A stretch of DNA of 64,000 nucleotides from Heterohyrax brucei (Eukaryota > Chordata > Mammalia > Hyracoidea > Procaviidae): NCBI GenBank assembly GCA_028571685.1, contig CM053141.1:70045833-70109832 (forward strand). The letters are read 5' to 3'. Positions within the stretch are counted from its first letter, which is position 1. Every line of letters starts with the position of its first letter. This document shows, piece by piece, positions 42,080 to 52,874 of the stretch. The position numbers and the translations under genes were made by a program. The notes under the pieces were generated by a model that did not search any database, was not told the origin of the DNA, and saw only the letters and a list, made by a program, of their open reading frames with translations.

Positions 42080-42228
42080 CTGGGTATGAGCTCAACCACT
42101 AACCAAAAGGTTGGCAGTTCAAATCCACCAGCCACTCCTTGGAAACCCTATGGAGCAGCACTACTCTGCCCTGTAGGGTCACTAGGAGTAGGAATCAGCT
42201 CCAAGGCAGTGGGTTTGGTTAGGTTTGC
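42080..42228 (+). mobile_element. AfroSINE, head shortened
   Basis: Sense copy from 'gggtatgagctcaaccacta' to 'cagtgggtttggttaggtt'. Confidence 0.9.
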
Positions 42229-42236
42229 TCTAGGTC

Positions 42237-42302
42237 AAGGAGTCCTGGTGGCACAGCAGTTAAAGCGCTTGGCCGCTAACCAAAAAGTCAACGGTTTGAA
42301 CT
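42237..42302 (+). mobile_element. AfroSINE, head only
   Basis: 'aaggagtcctggtggcacag' to 'agtcaacggtttgaac'; the body is missing. It follows the previous sense copy directly. Confidence 0.85.
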
Positions 42303-42590
42303 TAATTGTTCTGATGTCACCCATGTGCTTTTTCCCAGAAATGAGGAAAAACAACACAAAGGAGATTAACGTATTTTTGTGGCTGCCAAGTCTAAAGAGA
42401 AACTTCCAGGAGCAGATTGCTAGGTAACAGATCCTGGCATCCGCTGCAGCACACCTGGCTGGTTCCATTTGGCTGACCGCTGTGAAGAAAGACAGGGCGG
42501 GCGAAATTTGTTTTTAATTACAGAAGAAGTCAACACCCTGTTTTAAAAACTCACACAATACTGTGCACTAGGAAGGGAGTAATAGCCTGT

Positions 42591-42757
42591 GGGAAACCCT
42601 GGTGGTGTAGCAGTGAAGGGCTACTGCTGCTAAAAAATATCTGGCAGTGTGAATCCACCAGCCGCTCCTTGGAAACTCCATGGGGTAGTTCTGCGCTGTC
42701 CTACAGGGTCCCTAGGGTTGGAAGTGACTCCATGGCAACTTCTTTTTCTTTGGTAAT
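42591..42757 (+). mobile_element. AfroSINE
   Basis: Sense copy from 'gggaaaccctggtggtgtag' to 'gactccatggcaacttcttt'. Confidence 0.92.
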
Positions 42758-43170
42758 GACTGCTCACGTTTTGATGTGTATCATCAGACACTTTCCTCTG
42801 CACAACAAAGAGTTTATACACAAATATTTGTCTGTTGCACTACTTACTGTTCTCCAAACTGTTAGTTGCATTTCACTGTCTTCTACAAGCATGCTCAAGT
42901 GTCTGAAAACCTTAAAGCCCCGGAGAAGCCAGCTCTGCAGTCCCCCCATGTGGATATAGGTGCCCTGCCAGGAGCCTGCCCGACTGCTTTCCCAGCGGAA
43001 CAAGGCACCAGCTGCTCTGTGTTGTCTGGGCTGTGATCTAATGTGCCTTCTGTTTGTTATGTCACCACAGAGAGGTGCGGTCAGAACATACCTGCCTCAG
43101 TGCCTGCTTCCCCTACCTTTGTCCCCTTCTTCTTCCCACCCTCTACTTGGTTGGAAAGCATAAGCCTGTC
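42758..43170. other. unassigned DNA
   Basis: No repeat or gene recognised. Confidence 0.3.
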
Positions 43171-43670
43171 TGGGGTGGTCAAGATTATGTCAACTTGACT
43201 ACTCCACGTTTGGCTGCTGTAGCAATCGGCAGGATGGGGCCTGTGGTGGCTTCCCGCCCCTCAGCTCTCTTCTCTCCGCCTTGCACCACCTACTGCCGGT
43301 CTGCTCACTAGCCAGCAGCTCCTGCTCTCTTCTGGCAACTTGAACCAGCAGCTGTTGGATTCTTCAGCTCTTACAGCTGGCACTTGAGAGTCCTGTTCCC
43401 TGACATGCCGATCCTGGGTTCACCAGCCTATGCAGCTCCCTCTCACCACCAGCTTGGGATCTGCCGACCGACACAACCAGTGATCTGGAACTGTGGTGTC
43501 TGACCTGCTGACCTTGGGCTCTCCAGCTCCCGTGGCCACGTGAGGCTTGTGCCAGGACTTGGGACATTCAGCTTCTGCAATTGTGTGAGCTGTTTCCTTT
43601 GTACATAAGTCTTTCCTTGTATATATACTTGATACTGGTTTTGCTTCCCTAGAAAACCTAGCCTAAGGTA
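43171..43670 (+). mobile_element. ERVL/MaLR-type LTR, sense
   Basis: 'atggggcctgtggtggcttc', 'gccagcagctcctgctctct', 'tcctgggttcaccagcctat', ending 'ttgcttccctagaaaaccta' and 'gcctaagg'. Mirror copy at 22447-22988. Confidence 0.78.
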
Positions 43671-44254
43671 CTGTCTCTTCTTCTGTTTCATAGGAACTTA
43701 CCTGAGGTCTTAGCTTGAGTTATTGCTACACTCTGACTCTTGATGATTTGAATTGGCAGGCTAGGCTTCTAAGAAAGAAACAGTGTCAGTCTTGGTTTGG
43801 TTTCAGACACAGCAATCCCTCTCAAAATATTAACCTAAAGGGATTTAATATGTTTTGTTGGATAGACGACAGGACGATGCTCTAGGCAGAACTTCCAGAA
43901 ATGATCACGGTAACAACATGGTGGAGCTGGCCCACCAACAATGCTGCCGGCTCTGCTGGGGAATCTGGAAGCCTCTGCCTCTCCTGCTGGCTACAGGACC
44001 ACACTGCGCTAGCCAGCTTGTAACCCAGCAAGGCGGATACCTGGGTTCTCCCTCCTGACACTCAATAAGCTAGAGACTTGAACTAGGTAAGAACAAGCAG
44101 CCGAATCATGCATTTGCCAGCTGAAGAGCCACCTTACTGACATCTTGCAAATCTCATGTTGTGTGTGTGCTAGGTAGATGTTGACAGATACCAGGTCCCT
44201 GGCAGAACCTGAGTTCTAAGGGGACCCCAGGAAATGTAGCCGTTCGTTTTCTAG
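43671..44254. other. unassigned DNA
   Basis: A GC-richer stretch at 43905-44060. No copy elsewhere in the window. Confidence 0.35.
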
Positions 44255-44399
44255 CTTCTGGTGTGATACAGTGCTACGACAATGGGCATAAGCATAAAAA
44301 AGATTGTGGGCATGGTGCAGAACCGGGCAGTGTTTTGTTCTGTTGAGCATTGGGTCGCTGCGAGTCAGAATCAACTTGACGGCACCTAATAACAACAAG
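44255..44399 (+). mobile_element. RTE LINE 3' end, 5' truncated
   Basis: 'acaatgggcataagcataaa', 'gtgcagaaccgggcagtgtt', 'ttgttctgttgagcattggg', 'cttgacggcacctaataaca'. Same tail as 22300-22446. Confidence 0.82.
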
Positions 44400-44525
44400 T
44401 GTGCATTGTGAGGTGTGCTACCAGGGAGTTGAGATGGAAATGTGTGAGACAATCTGTTGTGTCTGCTAGGCAACAAGTGGGGCAAAGGGAAGACAAAGAT
44501 GCAACTATGTTGGTATATTTCCCCA

Positions 44526-44546
44526 ACATCATCATCATCATCATAC
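44526..44546. repeat. (ATC)n microsatellite
   Basis: Seven CAT units. Confidence 0.9.
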
Positions 44547-44652
44547 TTCAACAGGGACAATGTCCTTAATTTGCATATATAAACTCCTCTGGAATATTTT
44601 TTCTGTTTGTATTATTTCCTGGTTTCAGGAATTTGTAATGCTTTACATAAAT

Positions 44653-44855
44653 TGATGTTGTTGGGTATCTGCCTTGGTTCTGATTCACAGATACCCCATG
44701 TGACAGAGTAGAATTGCCCCATAGGGTTTCCCAGGCTGTAATGTTTCTGCTGGTAGATCTCCAGGTCTTTGTCCTGTGTTGCTGCTTGGCAGGTTTGAAC
44801 CACTGACCTTTGGTTTAGCAGCCAAGCGCTTACCCACTGTACTAGTAGGGCTCCT
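44653..44855 (-). mobile_element. AfroSINE, long-body variant
   Basis: Antisense; 'gttgttgggtatctgccttg', extra block 'aggctgtaatgtttctgctg', 'ggtttgaaccactgaccttt', 'agccaagcgcttacccactg'. Confidence 0.88.
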
Positions 44856-44927
44856 TTGTAAAGTGCAGGATCCTTTTGTTTGTCCCTCCTGAGATGCTCA
44901 GTAGGGGCCAGGATGAGGTGCTAAGGG

Positions 44928-45565
44928 GACTGTCACAAATTGAATTGTGTCCCCCTAAAAACATGTTGAAAACTCTTGTGCCATAGTGGTTAAGTGCTAC
45001 GTCTGCTAACCAATAGGTTGGAGGTTTGAATCTGCCAGGTGCTCCTTGCAAATTCTATGGGGCAGTTCTACTCTGTCGTGTAGTGTCTCTATGAGTGAGA
45101 ACTGACTCAGTGGCCTGGGTTTGGTGAAAATGTGTAACAGCTTGGCTGGGTGATCATTCCTGGTATTGTGTGATGTTCCTATATGCAGCAAATCCTACCT
45201 CTGTGGTGTTAGTGAGGGCAGATGGGTAGCAGTTGTAGTGGTGAGCAGGACTCAGTCTATAAGAGTGTATTGAGTCTTGAGGCGATCTCTTAGGATGTAA
45301 TGGGAAGGGAAGCCAGCAGAGAGTAGCATCAGGAGAGAAGCGGTGCTGGGAGCATAGTGTGACCTTTGGATCCAGGGTCCCTGAGCCTCAGTCCAGGAGG
45401 AGATCCGCAGCAAGGACCATCCTCACCAGAGAAAGACTTCTCCTGGAGCTTATGGCTTGTATTTGGACTTTTAGCTTACTTTTCTGTGAGAAAATATATT
45501 TATTTTTATTAAAGCCATGCACTTGTGGTGTTTCTGTTATAGCAGCACTAGACGACTAAGATAGG
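44928..45565 (+). mobile_element. MaLR-type LTR, sense, split by an AfroSINE
   Basis: 'tgtcacaaattgaattgtgt' opens it; after the SINE 'cttggctgggtgatcattcc', 'tccctgagcctcagtccagg', and the end 'agcagcactagacgactaag'. Same family as 1051-1569. Confidence 0.85.
44968..45126 (+). mobile_element. AfroSINE, inside an LTR
   Basis: Sense copy from 'gaaaactcttgtgccatagt' to 'cagtggcctgggtttggtg'. Confidence 0.92.
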
Positions 45566-45769
45566 ACCTCAAAAATGAAAAAAAGATTGAGAGCTTGACC
45601 TTGAACCTGAGGGCTGTACAGTCTAGTAGGGATTCTTAGGAGCCACACAATAATAACTGTCAACTACAACTACTGAACAACTATGTGCGCTGTCATGTAA
45701 CTTTACAATCTTGTTCACTTCTCATAACAGCTGGCTAGGAGAAGGATTAATTTTTTTTTAGATGAAGAA

Positions 45770-46089
45770 GTGCTGGTTCAGGGGTAGAATTCTTGCCTTC
45801 CTTGTGAGAGAGCCAGGTTTGATCCCCGGCTGATGCACTTTATCTACGGTCACCACCCGTCTCTCCGTGGAGTCTTGTGTGTTGGTATGATGTTGAGCAA
45901 GTTTCACTGGAGTTTCCAGACTAAGACAAACAGGAAGAAAGGTCTGGCGATCTACTTTCAAAAATCAGCCAACACAAACCTTGTGGATCACGATGGCCCG
46001 ATCCGTAACTTATTAGGGGGTAGCACAAAACCAGACAGCATTTTGTCCTGTTGTCATGGGGTCACTGTGACGGCCACGAACAATAACCC
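45770..46089 (+). mobile_element. glycine-tRNA-derived SINE with RTE-like tail
   Basis: Head 45770-45838 follows tRNA-Gly: 'tggttcaggggtagaattct' (A box) and 'ggtttgatccc' (B box), ending 'ctgatgca'. The body has 'ccagactaagacaaacagga' and 'gatctactttcaaaaatcag'; the tail 'ttgtcctgttgtcatggggt' resembles the RTE 3' end. Flanks 45760-45769 and 46090-46099 are 'agatgaagaa' and 'agatgaggaa'. Distinct from the AfroSINE head. A second, truncated copy is at 34475-34713. Confidence 0.85.
45774..45826 (+). promoter_or_regulatory. Pol III internal promoter boxes of the glycine-tRNA SINE
   Basis: A box 45774-45792 (tggttcaggggtagaattc) and B box 45816-45826 (ggtttgatccc, one change from GGTTCGATCC-type). 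Spacing is as in a tRNA. Confidence 0.7.
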
Positions 46090-46293
46090 AGATGAGGAAT
46101 CTCACCCTTAATCGAGGCTGGGTAATTTTCTCAGTGTCACAGCTAGCACACAGTAAGACTGGAATTTGAACCTAGGAGGGGGCAAAGTCAAAGTTGGCAT
46201 GCTTCTCACTGGACCTCATTGCTTCCTGTTAATTACCTAAGATGCACAGCAAAACCAGACATCTGGCCTTATCACTTTTTTACAGAGTCAAAC

Positions 46294-46503
46294 CAGGGGT
46301 CAGCAGATTATGGGTTATGGGCCAGAACCCACCTGCCACCTGATTTTTTTTAAAATCTGGTTTTATTGGAACACAGTCATGCACATTTGTTTGCATATTG
46401 TCTGTGGCTGCTTTTGTGTGACTAACAGAGACAGAGACAGAGATCAAATGGCCTGCAGAGCGTGAAATGCTACCTGGCCCTTTGTAAAGTGTGCCAGCTC
46501 CTG
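46294..46503 (+). mobile_element. hAT-Charlie MITE (MER1-group type)
   Basis: Starts 'caggggtcagcagattatgg', has 'ttttattggaacacagtcat' and 'gtctgtggctgcttttgtgt', ends 'gtgccagctcctg', giving imperfect terminal inverted repeats. Flanking octamers agtcaaac and ctctaaac agree only at the last four bases. Confidence 0.75.
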
Positions 46504-46639
46504 CTCTAAACAATTCCAGGCAGACTTTGTTTGTATTTGTCTTTTCTGGAGGGACAGAACAGACAAATCAACTAAGGATTTAACATTCTGCATGGGTCAA
46601 TTTGTGAGCTGCTCTGAGTGCATACTTACGTGATTGATG

Positions 46640-46765
46640 GATGCAGGGAAGTCCTGACATTGAGGTACAGCTTGGCCTCAGACAAATGCGCTTCAGTCCT
46701 GGTTCTGTCATTTGCCAGTTCTACAAACTTTGAAAAACTGCTAAGCTGCCTAAATCTATTTGTTC
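46640..46765 (+). repeat. MIR SINE fragment, probable
   Basis: 'tcagtcctggttctgtcatt' and 'aaactttgaaaaactgctaa'. Confidence 0.5.
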
Positions 46766-46769
46766 TCGT

Positions 46770-48050
46770 TCATTCATAAATGTTTATCTGCTACATACCA
46801 CAGGCCAGACACTGTTTCACATGTTGAGGCCCCCACAGTCAATAATGCTGACAAAAATCCCTGCCCTTGTGGAGTTTACATTCCACCAGATGGAGGCAGA
46901 TACTAAAAAAAGAAGTGAAAGTTTACAGAGCAAGATGACAGCCAGTGCCATAAAGGAAAATAAAGCAAGGAATGGGGACAGAGGGAATGGGAAGGGGCTT
47001 CAGTTTTCAGTAGGATGGTCACAGAAGCCCTCAATGACAAGGTGACATTTGAGTAAAGACCTGAAGGAGGTTAGATAGTGTGGTAGTGAAAACCTGGGAG
47101 AAAGAATATGCTAGGGTGAAGTGGAAGACAGATCAAGTGTCTGCGGTAGAAGCACATGCAGCGTGTCGAAGGTGTAGCAAGGAGGAAGTGGGACTGGAGA
47201 AGTTTAAGCAAAGGGGTATGGTCAGAAAGAAAACCTGGCAGGCTATTGTAAAGACTCTGCCTTTTATTTTAATATGATGGAAAGCCATTTGAGAGCTGTT
47301 GAGGAGATAAAGGCATAATCTGATTGAAGGTACCAATGGGCCACTTTGAGTACCATGCTGAGAGATAACTGGGTGATCAGTTCAGAGGTGACCTCAATAA
47401 TTCAGGTGAGAAATTACAGTGACTCAGACCAGCCTGGCTGTAGCCCATTGATGAGATGTAGCTGGTTTCTGAATACGTTTTTGAAGGAAGATCCAACAGG
47501 ATTTCTTGAGAGCCCAGATGTGGGATGTGAGAAAAATAAAAGTTTTTGGTCCAGACACTTGGGAGTAGTTGCTCTTAACTGAGGTGGGAAGACTGCCGTT
47601 GGCACACATTTTAGGAAAAGATTAAGAGTTCCCCATGAGTTGAGGTTGCCTTGACAGCGACTGGTTTCTAAGTTTGAGAGGCTTACCGGGCATTTCAGCA
47701 GGAGCCATTACATAGGCAGATGGGTGCGAGTGGAATGCTTCAAAGAAACATTTGAGAGGGAGTGCTGTTGACGGTAATGACGAGGCTTAGGGTTTTACCA
47801 TGGCCGTGAGGGACTGAGCTGCGGTGGAGGCCCAGATCTTAAGGACGGAAAAAGACTGATTATTAGGAGGGTCATCCATGTGGATACTAAAATTACTGTG
47901 TGCATTAATAGTGATTCTGTTGGAGGAGGTGACAGTGAGCCAAGAACAAACATGGTAGAGGATTGAGGGGAGTGAAGCTGGAGCAGGGGGCTCATCAGAT
48001 GGCTGTGACAAGGACAGCGGGGTATGGGAACAGTGTGATCACCAAAAAGA
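46770..48050 (-). repeat. L2 LINE, long antisense copy
   Basis: Antisense L2 phrases follow in order: 'caggccagacactgtttcac', 'aaaaatccctgcccttgtgg', 'ggtgacatttgagtaaagac', 'ctgaaggaggttaga', 'agccatttgagagctg', 'gtttttggtccagacacttg', 'gtcatccatgtggatactaa'. Frames on both strands are by-products; the largest run on into 48052-48561. Confidence 0.75.
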
Positions 48051-48955
48051 TGTGAAGCAGGGAAGGAGTGGGCTAGGTGACTCTTCTTCCAAGAGTCATC
48101 TAGAAAGGCGGTGTGGAGCAAGGAGGACAACAACCCACTTCCAGTCCAGTGGTTTAAGGGATGTAACAGAGGAAACAGCCATCACTTGCAAGGACTGCGG
48201 GAGAGCAATTATCTTCAAGAAGCACTTGCCTCAGAGCAAGACACAAAGGGTCTCAGAGGAGGCTGGGAAGAGAGAAGGCGTTGCTGAGGAATGGTGGTAT
48301 GATTCAGCAGGTGCCGTGGGAGCATTTCAGAAGCCGGGGCTGGATGACGGTGGAAGACGTGGGTCAGCAAGCCGGCTGTACAGACGATTGGGAGGCCTGG
48401 GCTTCTTGTGGTGGCGGCTGTGTGATGTAACAGGGGTAAAGGGTCTATCTGATGGTCACCAGGCAGAGAGTGATGGCTGGGCTGTGCGTTGTAGCAGTGG
48501 AGGGATTAGGAGGTCCTGCCAAAACATGCAAAGTCCTGAATTCCGTGTTGGCTCCTGCTAGTCAAAGTGTGAAGGCTGGAGTGGGAGGGATCTTACCTGA
48601 GGCGCAGGGTTCCCTTTCAGTCCTAGAGCTGGTGGTATTCTGTCTCGTCTCCTGCAGTCAGAGGTAGAGACCACGGCAAGGGACAGAATGCACTCTAGGG
48701 AAAAATGGAGCTTGTTGGAAGGTCTCCATGGACTCTGAGGGCTGCCTGCCCTTCAGTGGGAGCATTCATGGCTCCCATTTCAGTCTCTGCCAAGTAAGAC
48801 TAAGCAACCAACTTTCAGTCTCGTTCTTGATTCAGGTTTTGAATGTATGGCTCAACTGACAGAGCCAGATGGTATAAACATGTTTTCTGGGGGTCCATGT
48901 CTCTGGATTTTAGGATGAAGATAGGAGAACTATAAGAAATGGGAAAGTAATTGCC
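48051..48955. other. unassigned; 169-codon chance frame
   Basis: The frame 48052-48561 (plus) is the longest in the window but continues from antisense L2 and has low complexity and no family features; a single CxxC (ckdcgrai) is not enough for a zinc finger. Confidence 0.4.
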
Positions 48956-48959
48956 AACT

Positions 48960-49118
48960 GGGCAGAAGTATGTTCAAGCATCTAACTAACTTTTAAGATT
49001 CTCACCTGTGACATGGGGGCCAATGTTAGTGTCTGTTGCACTCATCTGAGGTGAAGGTTAAATGGGATGATGCATAGAAGACATGTAGCACAGTGCCTGG
49101 TACCTAGTTGGCACTCCT
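48960..49118 (+). repeat. MIR SINE, sense, interrupted at its 3' end by an LTR
   Basis: 'ggttaaatgggatgatgcat', 'agcacagtgcctggtaccta', 'gttggcactcctg'. The ERV LTR starts right after. Confidence 0.75.
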
Positions 49119-49119
49119 G

Positions 49120-49721
49120 ATACTATTGGGGGTCTTTGACAACTCTTAAGGTCCTTGTCAGACCTGAGAGAAAGAACTACTCTGGGACACTTGGCTGGCC
49201 CATGAGAGAAGTCTTTATTGGGAAATGAAAGCATTTTGAAGAGGGGCAGCAGCAGGGTACCACTGAGCAAGTTTGGGTTTGGGTTTTTAATATGCTGTCT
49301 AAACTGAGGGTATAGCTGGGGGCAACAAATCAGTGATGGAGATTGGAAGAAGTTCTTTTGATGGCGGGCAGCTGCTTGTCCCTTTGCTGAGCAGGCATGT
49401 AGACTTCAGGATGGTTTCTGCCCTGGACTTCTGGAACTGGTAGCAGAACTTATTATGGGGTGTTGCACATATGCAGTTTCTTGCTTTTTTGGTGGATTCC
49501 CCGGTTCTGATTGTCCTGACTGTAGCTCTCAGGTGCCTCTGCTGGAAGGACATATGGCAGTTGCCTCAGTCTCATCTGTGTGTGCCTCTGAATTGGCTCT
49601 AAATTGCCTTCTTTGAAAAACAACTTTAGGGATAATTTAAGGAACCCCAGGTGTGAGTGAGAAAATAAGTTGTTTATCATTCCAAGAAGTGGTTAGGCTG
49701 GCATTTCATGTCCCTGTCTCA
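49120..49721 (-). mobile_element. ERV LTR, antisense (second copy of the 10.6-kb family)
   Basis: The complement starts 'tgagacagggacatgaaatg' and ends near 'gacccccaatagta'. Matches 10627-11408 throughout, without the AfroSINE. AATAAA on the minus strand ('cccaataaagacttctc') near 49210. Confidence 0.82.
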
Positions 49722-50732
49722 CAAACACATTAACCATTATTTTAATGATCATGGCATTTAGTAATCTGTCATTTTACTGAAGGATGTATTTGTATTATGC
49801 ATGCTATGTGCCTGCTGTGTGACTTGTGTGTGGCTCATTCAGCTTGAGAGGAGACTGAGGACAAGGTGTGTGTGTGCCGGTCAGGGTGGGAGTACTGGGG
49901 TCTAGCCAGGTCTTTATCAGGACTTTGAGCCATGGGCACTGATATTTTAGTGGGGCTTTGTTCTTTACTGAAGGGGATGTATTGCATTTCTGCTTGTATT
50001 TTATTGCTGGAATTCTGTTCTTTAGAAAGCTGCTTGAATATGAGGTCTCCGAAGGTCTGGGGACCCATTCTTAGCTAATGTAAGGGGTCTCAGTTGATGT
50101 CCCTATGGCTCTGCCCCATAGGGCAGCCCCTTCTTTTCCCTGACCTTTAGAGCTGATCTCTGCTAGCTTGCTTTTGTCTAGTTTCTGACTTAGTTTCTGT
50201 TGGGATGGATCTTAAATGTGAGCAACCATGCGTTCAGCTCTCTGGGTAGGCATTTAGGTAAGTGATTTTGTTTACTCACAGACTCGTGTGTCTGTATCAG
50301 CACATGTGGATAAATGTGAGTGCATTATATAGGTGTGTCCTCTGTAGTGTTCTGAAAGATATCTTAAATGTATTGACGGAAGCTGTGTGATAGGAGAAAT
50401 GTGGTGTGGGCTAGGATCGTTTTTTTTTTTTTGTTGTTGTTGTTCCTACTGAGAAATCTGGAGGATGCCTGAATGTCTCCTCTGTAATGAATTATTGAAG
50501 AGTTGACTGTTATCATTCAGATCACAGTGATTTGCAGCTACTACAAGGTCACAGACAGTCTTTTTCTGATATACTCCAACTGTCCCATGTAGCATATAAT
50601 GTGAATCTGTTGACATCAAAAGCTGACTTTTCTGATTTCTTGCTGTATTGTTGTGGATCTCACTGTAGAATATGGGCACAGTTTTATGGCCATGAGCCAT
50701 AAGTAAAACAGTTGTTGGAAAATACATGTCTA
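49722..50732. other. unassigned DNA
   Basis: No repeat called. T13 followed by (GTT)n at 50419-50443. Confidence 0.35.
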
Positions 50733-50733
50733 T

Positions 50734-50909
50734 GGAAACCCTGTTGGCGTAGTGGTCAAGGGCTTAGTTAGCAAACTAAGAGGTCAGCAGTTCAAATCCA
50801 CCAGGTACTCGTTGGAAACTCTATGGGGCAGTTCTCATCGGCCCTATAGGGTTGCTTGCTATAAGTCAGAACCCACTTGATGGCACCTAACAACAACAAC
50901 ATCAACATA
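50734..50909 (+). mobile_element. AfroSINE with RTE-type (AAC)n tail
   Basis: Sense copy from 'ggaaaccctgttggcgtagt'. Its end 'cttgatggcacctaacaaca' plus (AAC)n is the same as RTE LINE ends in this window. Confidence 0.93.
50745..50799 (+). promoter_or_regulatory. Pol III boxes of an AfroSINE
   Basis: A-box-like 'tggcgtagtggtcaag' (50745-50760) and B box 'gttcaaatcc' (50790-50799). Confidence 0.6.
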
Positions 50910-50993
50910 GAAACTCTTGAGATGTGTTACTGGTGATGTTACTTAATCAGCTTCTTCCAATTTATTCCATTAAACCACCACCACCAACAACAA

Positions 50994-51156
50994 CAAACCA
51001 AACCCACCCCCACAGAGGTGATTCCAGCTCATAGCAACCCCATAGGACAGAGTAGATCTGCCCCATAAAGTTTCCAAGAAGTGCCGGGCAGGTATAAACT
51101 GTCAGCCTTTTGGTTAGCAGCCGTAGCACTTGACTTCTATGGCACTGGGGTTTTCT
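50994..51156 (-). mobile_element. AfroSINE
   Basis: Antisense copy from 'aaaccaaacccacccccaca' to 'ctatggcactggggttttc'; 84 bp after a sense copy, so the two can pair as an inverted repeat in RNA. Confidence 0.92.
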
Positions 51157-52229
51157 ATTCCATTAGATGTCCGGAGAAAGGTAGATATATGACCCAAGAC
51201 AAGTGTTTGAAAGTAGATTTTGTTTTTAAAATTAGACTACTTATTACCTACCTTCTAGTGACAGACTAAGTTTGTGACACCCAATGAGTTTTACTCATCA
51301 TGACTGATAAATGTTGAATCTACTCTAGCCTTTTATCAGTGATAACAGTCTTATATGCTATCACTATTGCTCTTGAACAGGGTAAGGAATATACTAGTCA
51401 GCCCTTTCTAGAAAGTCGTGGTGTTCTGTCATTTTGTTCTCTCTTGCTTTAAAGAATTTCATGGCAAAATGCATTCTTTATTAGTTTAAATGGTTTCCAA
51501 AGATAATTATGAAAGATTGCATAGTTATTATATTGTGAAGTATATTTGCTTTAACTTGCCCAATTCTTTGAATAGGAAACTTTAAAAAGTCACTTTAAGT
51601 TATCAACTTGACTGGAAAAGAACCATATTTTTATTATGTAGAGCATTTCATTAGAATGAACATGATATAAGAATTTTTTTTTTTTTAATTGTGATCGAGT
51701 GAACACGATATAAGCATTTTCTGTATGGGAAAAGATTTAAATTGTCACAGATCATCAACTGTAAAACCCAGAGTGTCTAATTGATTCAACTCCAACCTGA
51801 AAAATAAAAATAAAGAGCAGGCCTAGCTTATTCTTGTCCTCTGGCCTTGGGTTACATACTGCCCCTCTGGCCTGGCTACAGCCTAACATAGCAGGCACTC
51901 TGAGACATGGCAGTGGGATGACATACGAGGCAGCTTCATCACAAGTCATCCAAAGTGAAAGGGCAGTGTTTGTAAAGGTAAACTTCATGAGACGGGCCAG
52001 GCCAGTTTTAATCAGTCCTTGTCAAAGGTGGTGTCAGTGTTCTGACCAGGGCGGCACCAACCCCAGAGCTTTAGCAGCCATGTGGTCCCTGCAGAGACCC
52101 CAGTTCAGCCCTAAGAAGACAGCATGGACTCCAAGTTTAACTCAGACTCAAGAAAACACAGCTTCCATTCCTGCCTTCCGTAGGCCAGGATGTTATCACC
52201 CACATGGATTATTAGTGTCCACATGACTA
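51157..52229. other. unassigned DNA
   Basis: About 1.1 kb with no recognised repeat. The 130-codon frame 51834-52226 (plus) has no known domain and no coding signs I can defend. Confidence 0.35.
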
Positions 52230-52480
52230 GTTTCAAAGCAGTTGCCTTCATTTCACTCAAGTTGATTCTTTCACCTCTAAGACAGCTTAGGCTGCTCCAT
52301 CTGCCTGAAACATTCTCCCACCGGCCCTTTTCCTGGTTGATTTCTCAGGACACAGCTTGGTGGTCACTTTTCCTAGACATCACTTTGAGTACCTAGGCCT
52401 GGATCTGATATTTTTCTAGCACCCTACACTTCTGCAAGTGGAAACTTCCAGCTCTGAATTAAAATTTTGGTTCCTTTAAC
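52230..52480 (+). repeat. L2 LINE 3' end, sense
   Basis: 'ctgctccatctgcctgaaac', 'attctcccaccggccctttt', 'tctcaggacacagcttggtg'. Confidence 0.55.
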
Positions 52481-52519
52481 TGTATTTTCCATTAGGCTAT
52501 AAACTTTTCTTAGCCCTTT

Positions 52520-52706
52520 TAAAATTTGTTTAGTTTTTGATACTTAAATCTTTAATTCTTCTCGAACTTATTTTGGTATAAAGTGTGAGGTAGGGATCTA
52601 ACTTTATTGTCCTAACATATTTACAGAAGAAGCCTTACCTTTGCTTACCTAGGCTGACCTGATCACTACATGCTTTTTCAGCATTTATTGTAGAACTACA
52701 GCGCAA
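52520..52706 (-). mobile_element. L1 ORF2 fragment, antisense
   Basis: 'tttaattcttctcgaactta', 'ttttggtataaagtgtgagg', 'tagggatctaactttattgt', the antisense text near the ORF2 3' part. Confidence 0.7.
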
Positions 52707-52707
52707 T

Positions 52708-52867
52708 GGAAACCCTGGTGACAGAGTAGTCAAGTGCTGTAGCTGCTAACTGAATGGTCGGCAGTTGTGTCCTCCAGGTACTCCTTGGAAGCTCTGTGGA
52801 GCAGTTCTACTCTGTCCTATAGGGTTGCTATGAGTCAGAAGCAACTTGAAGATAGTGGATTTTATGG
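52708..52867 (+). mobile_element. AfroSINE
   Basis: Sense copy from 'tggaaaccctggtgacagag' to 'acttgaagatagtggatttt'. Confidence 0.92.
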
Positions 52868-52874
52868 TGCAGTG

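Larger units (their letters stand above)
45640..46235 (-). repeat. MIR SINE, antisense, split by another SINE
   Basis: Left part ends 'ttttttttagatgaagaa'; right part resumes 'gatgaggaatctcaccctta', 'tcagtgtcacagctagcaca', 'ctggaatttgaacctagg'. The MIR phrase 'agatgaggaa' is doubled by the insertion. Confidence 0.8.

Noticed and set aside
45770..45838. tRNA-Gly gene
   Set aside because: The match is only to the head of a SINE: a body and RTE-like tail follow, a target duplication bounds it, and several stem bases are lost.
48052..48561. 169-codon open frame, longest in the window, with one CxxC
   Set aside because: It runs on from antisense L2, is rich in S/G/R of G-rich repeat type, and has no second zinc-binding half or known domain.
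51834..52226. 130-codon frame
   Set aside because: No family features, no splice or start context I can defend, and compositionally like neighbouring non-coding DNA.
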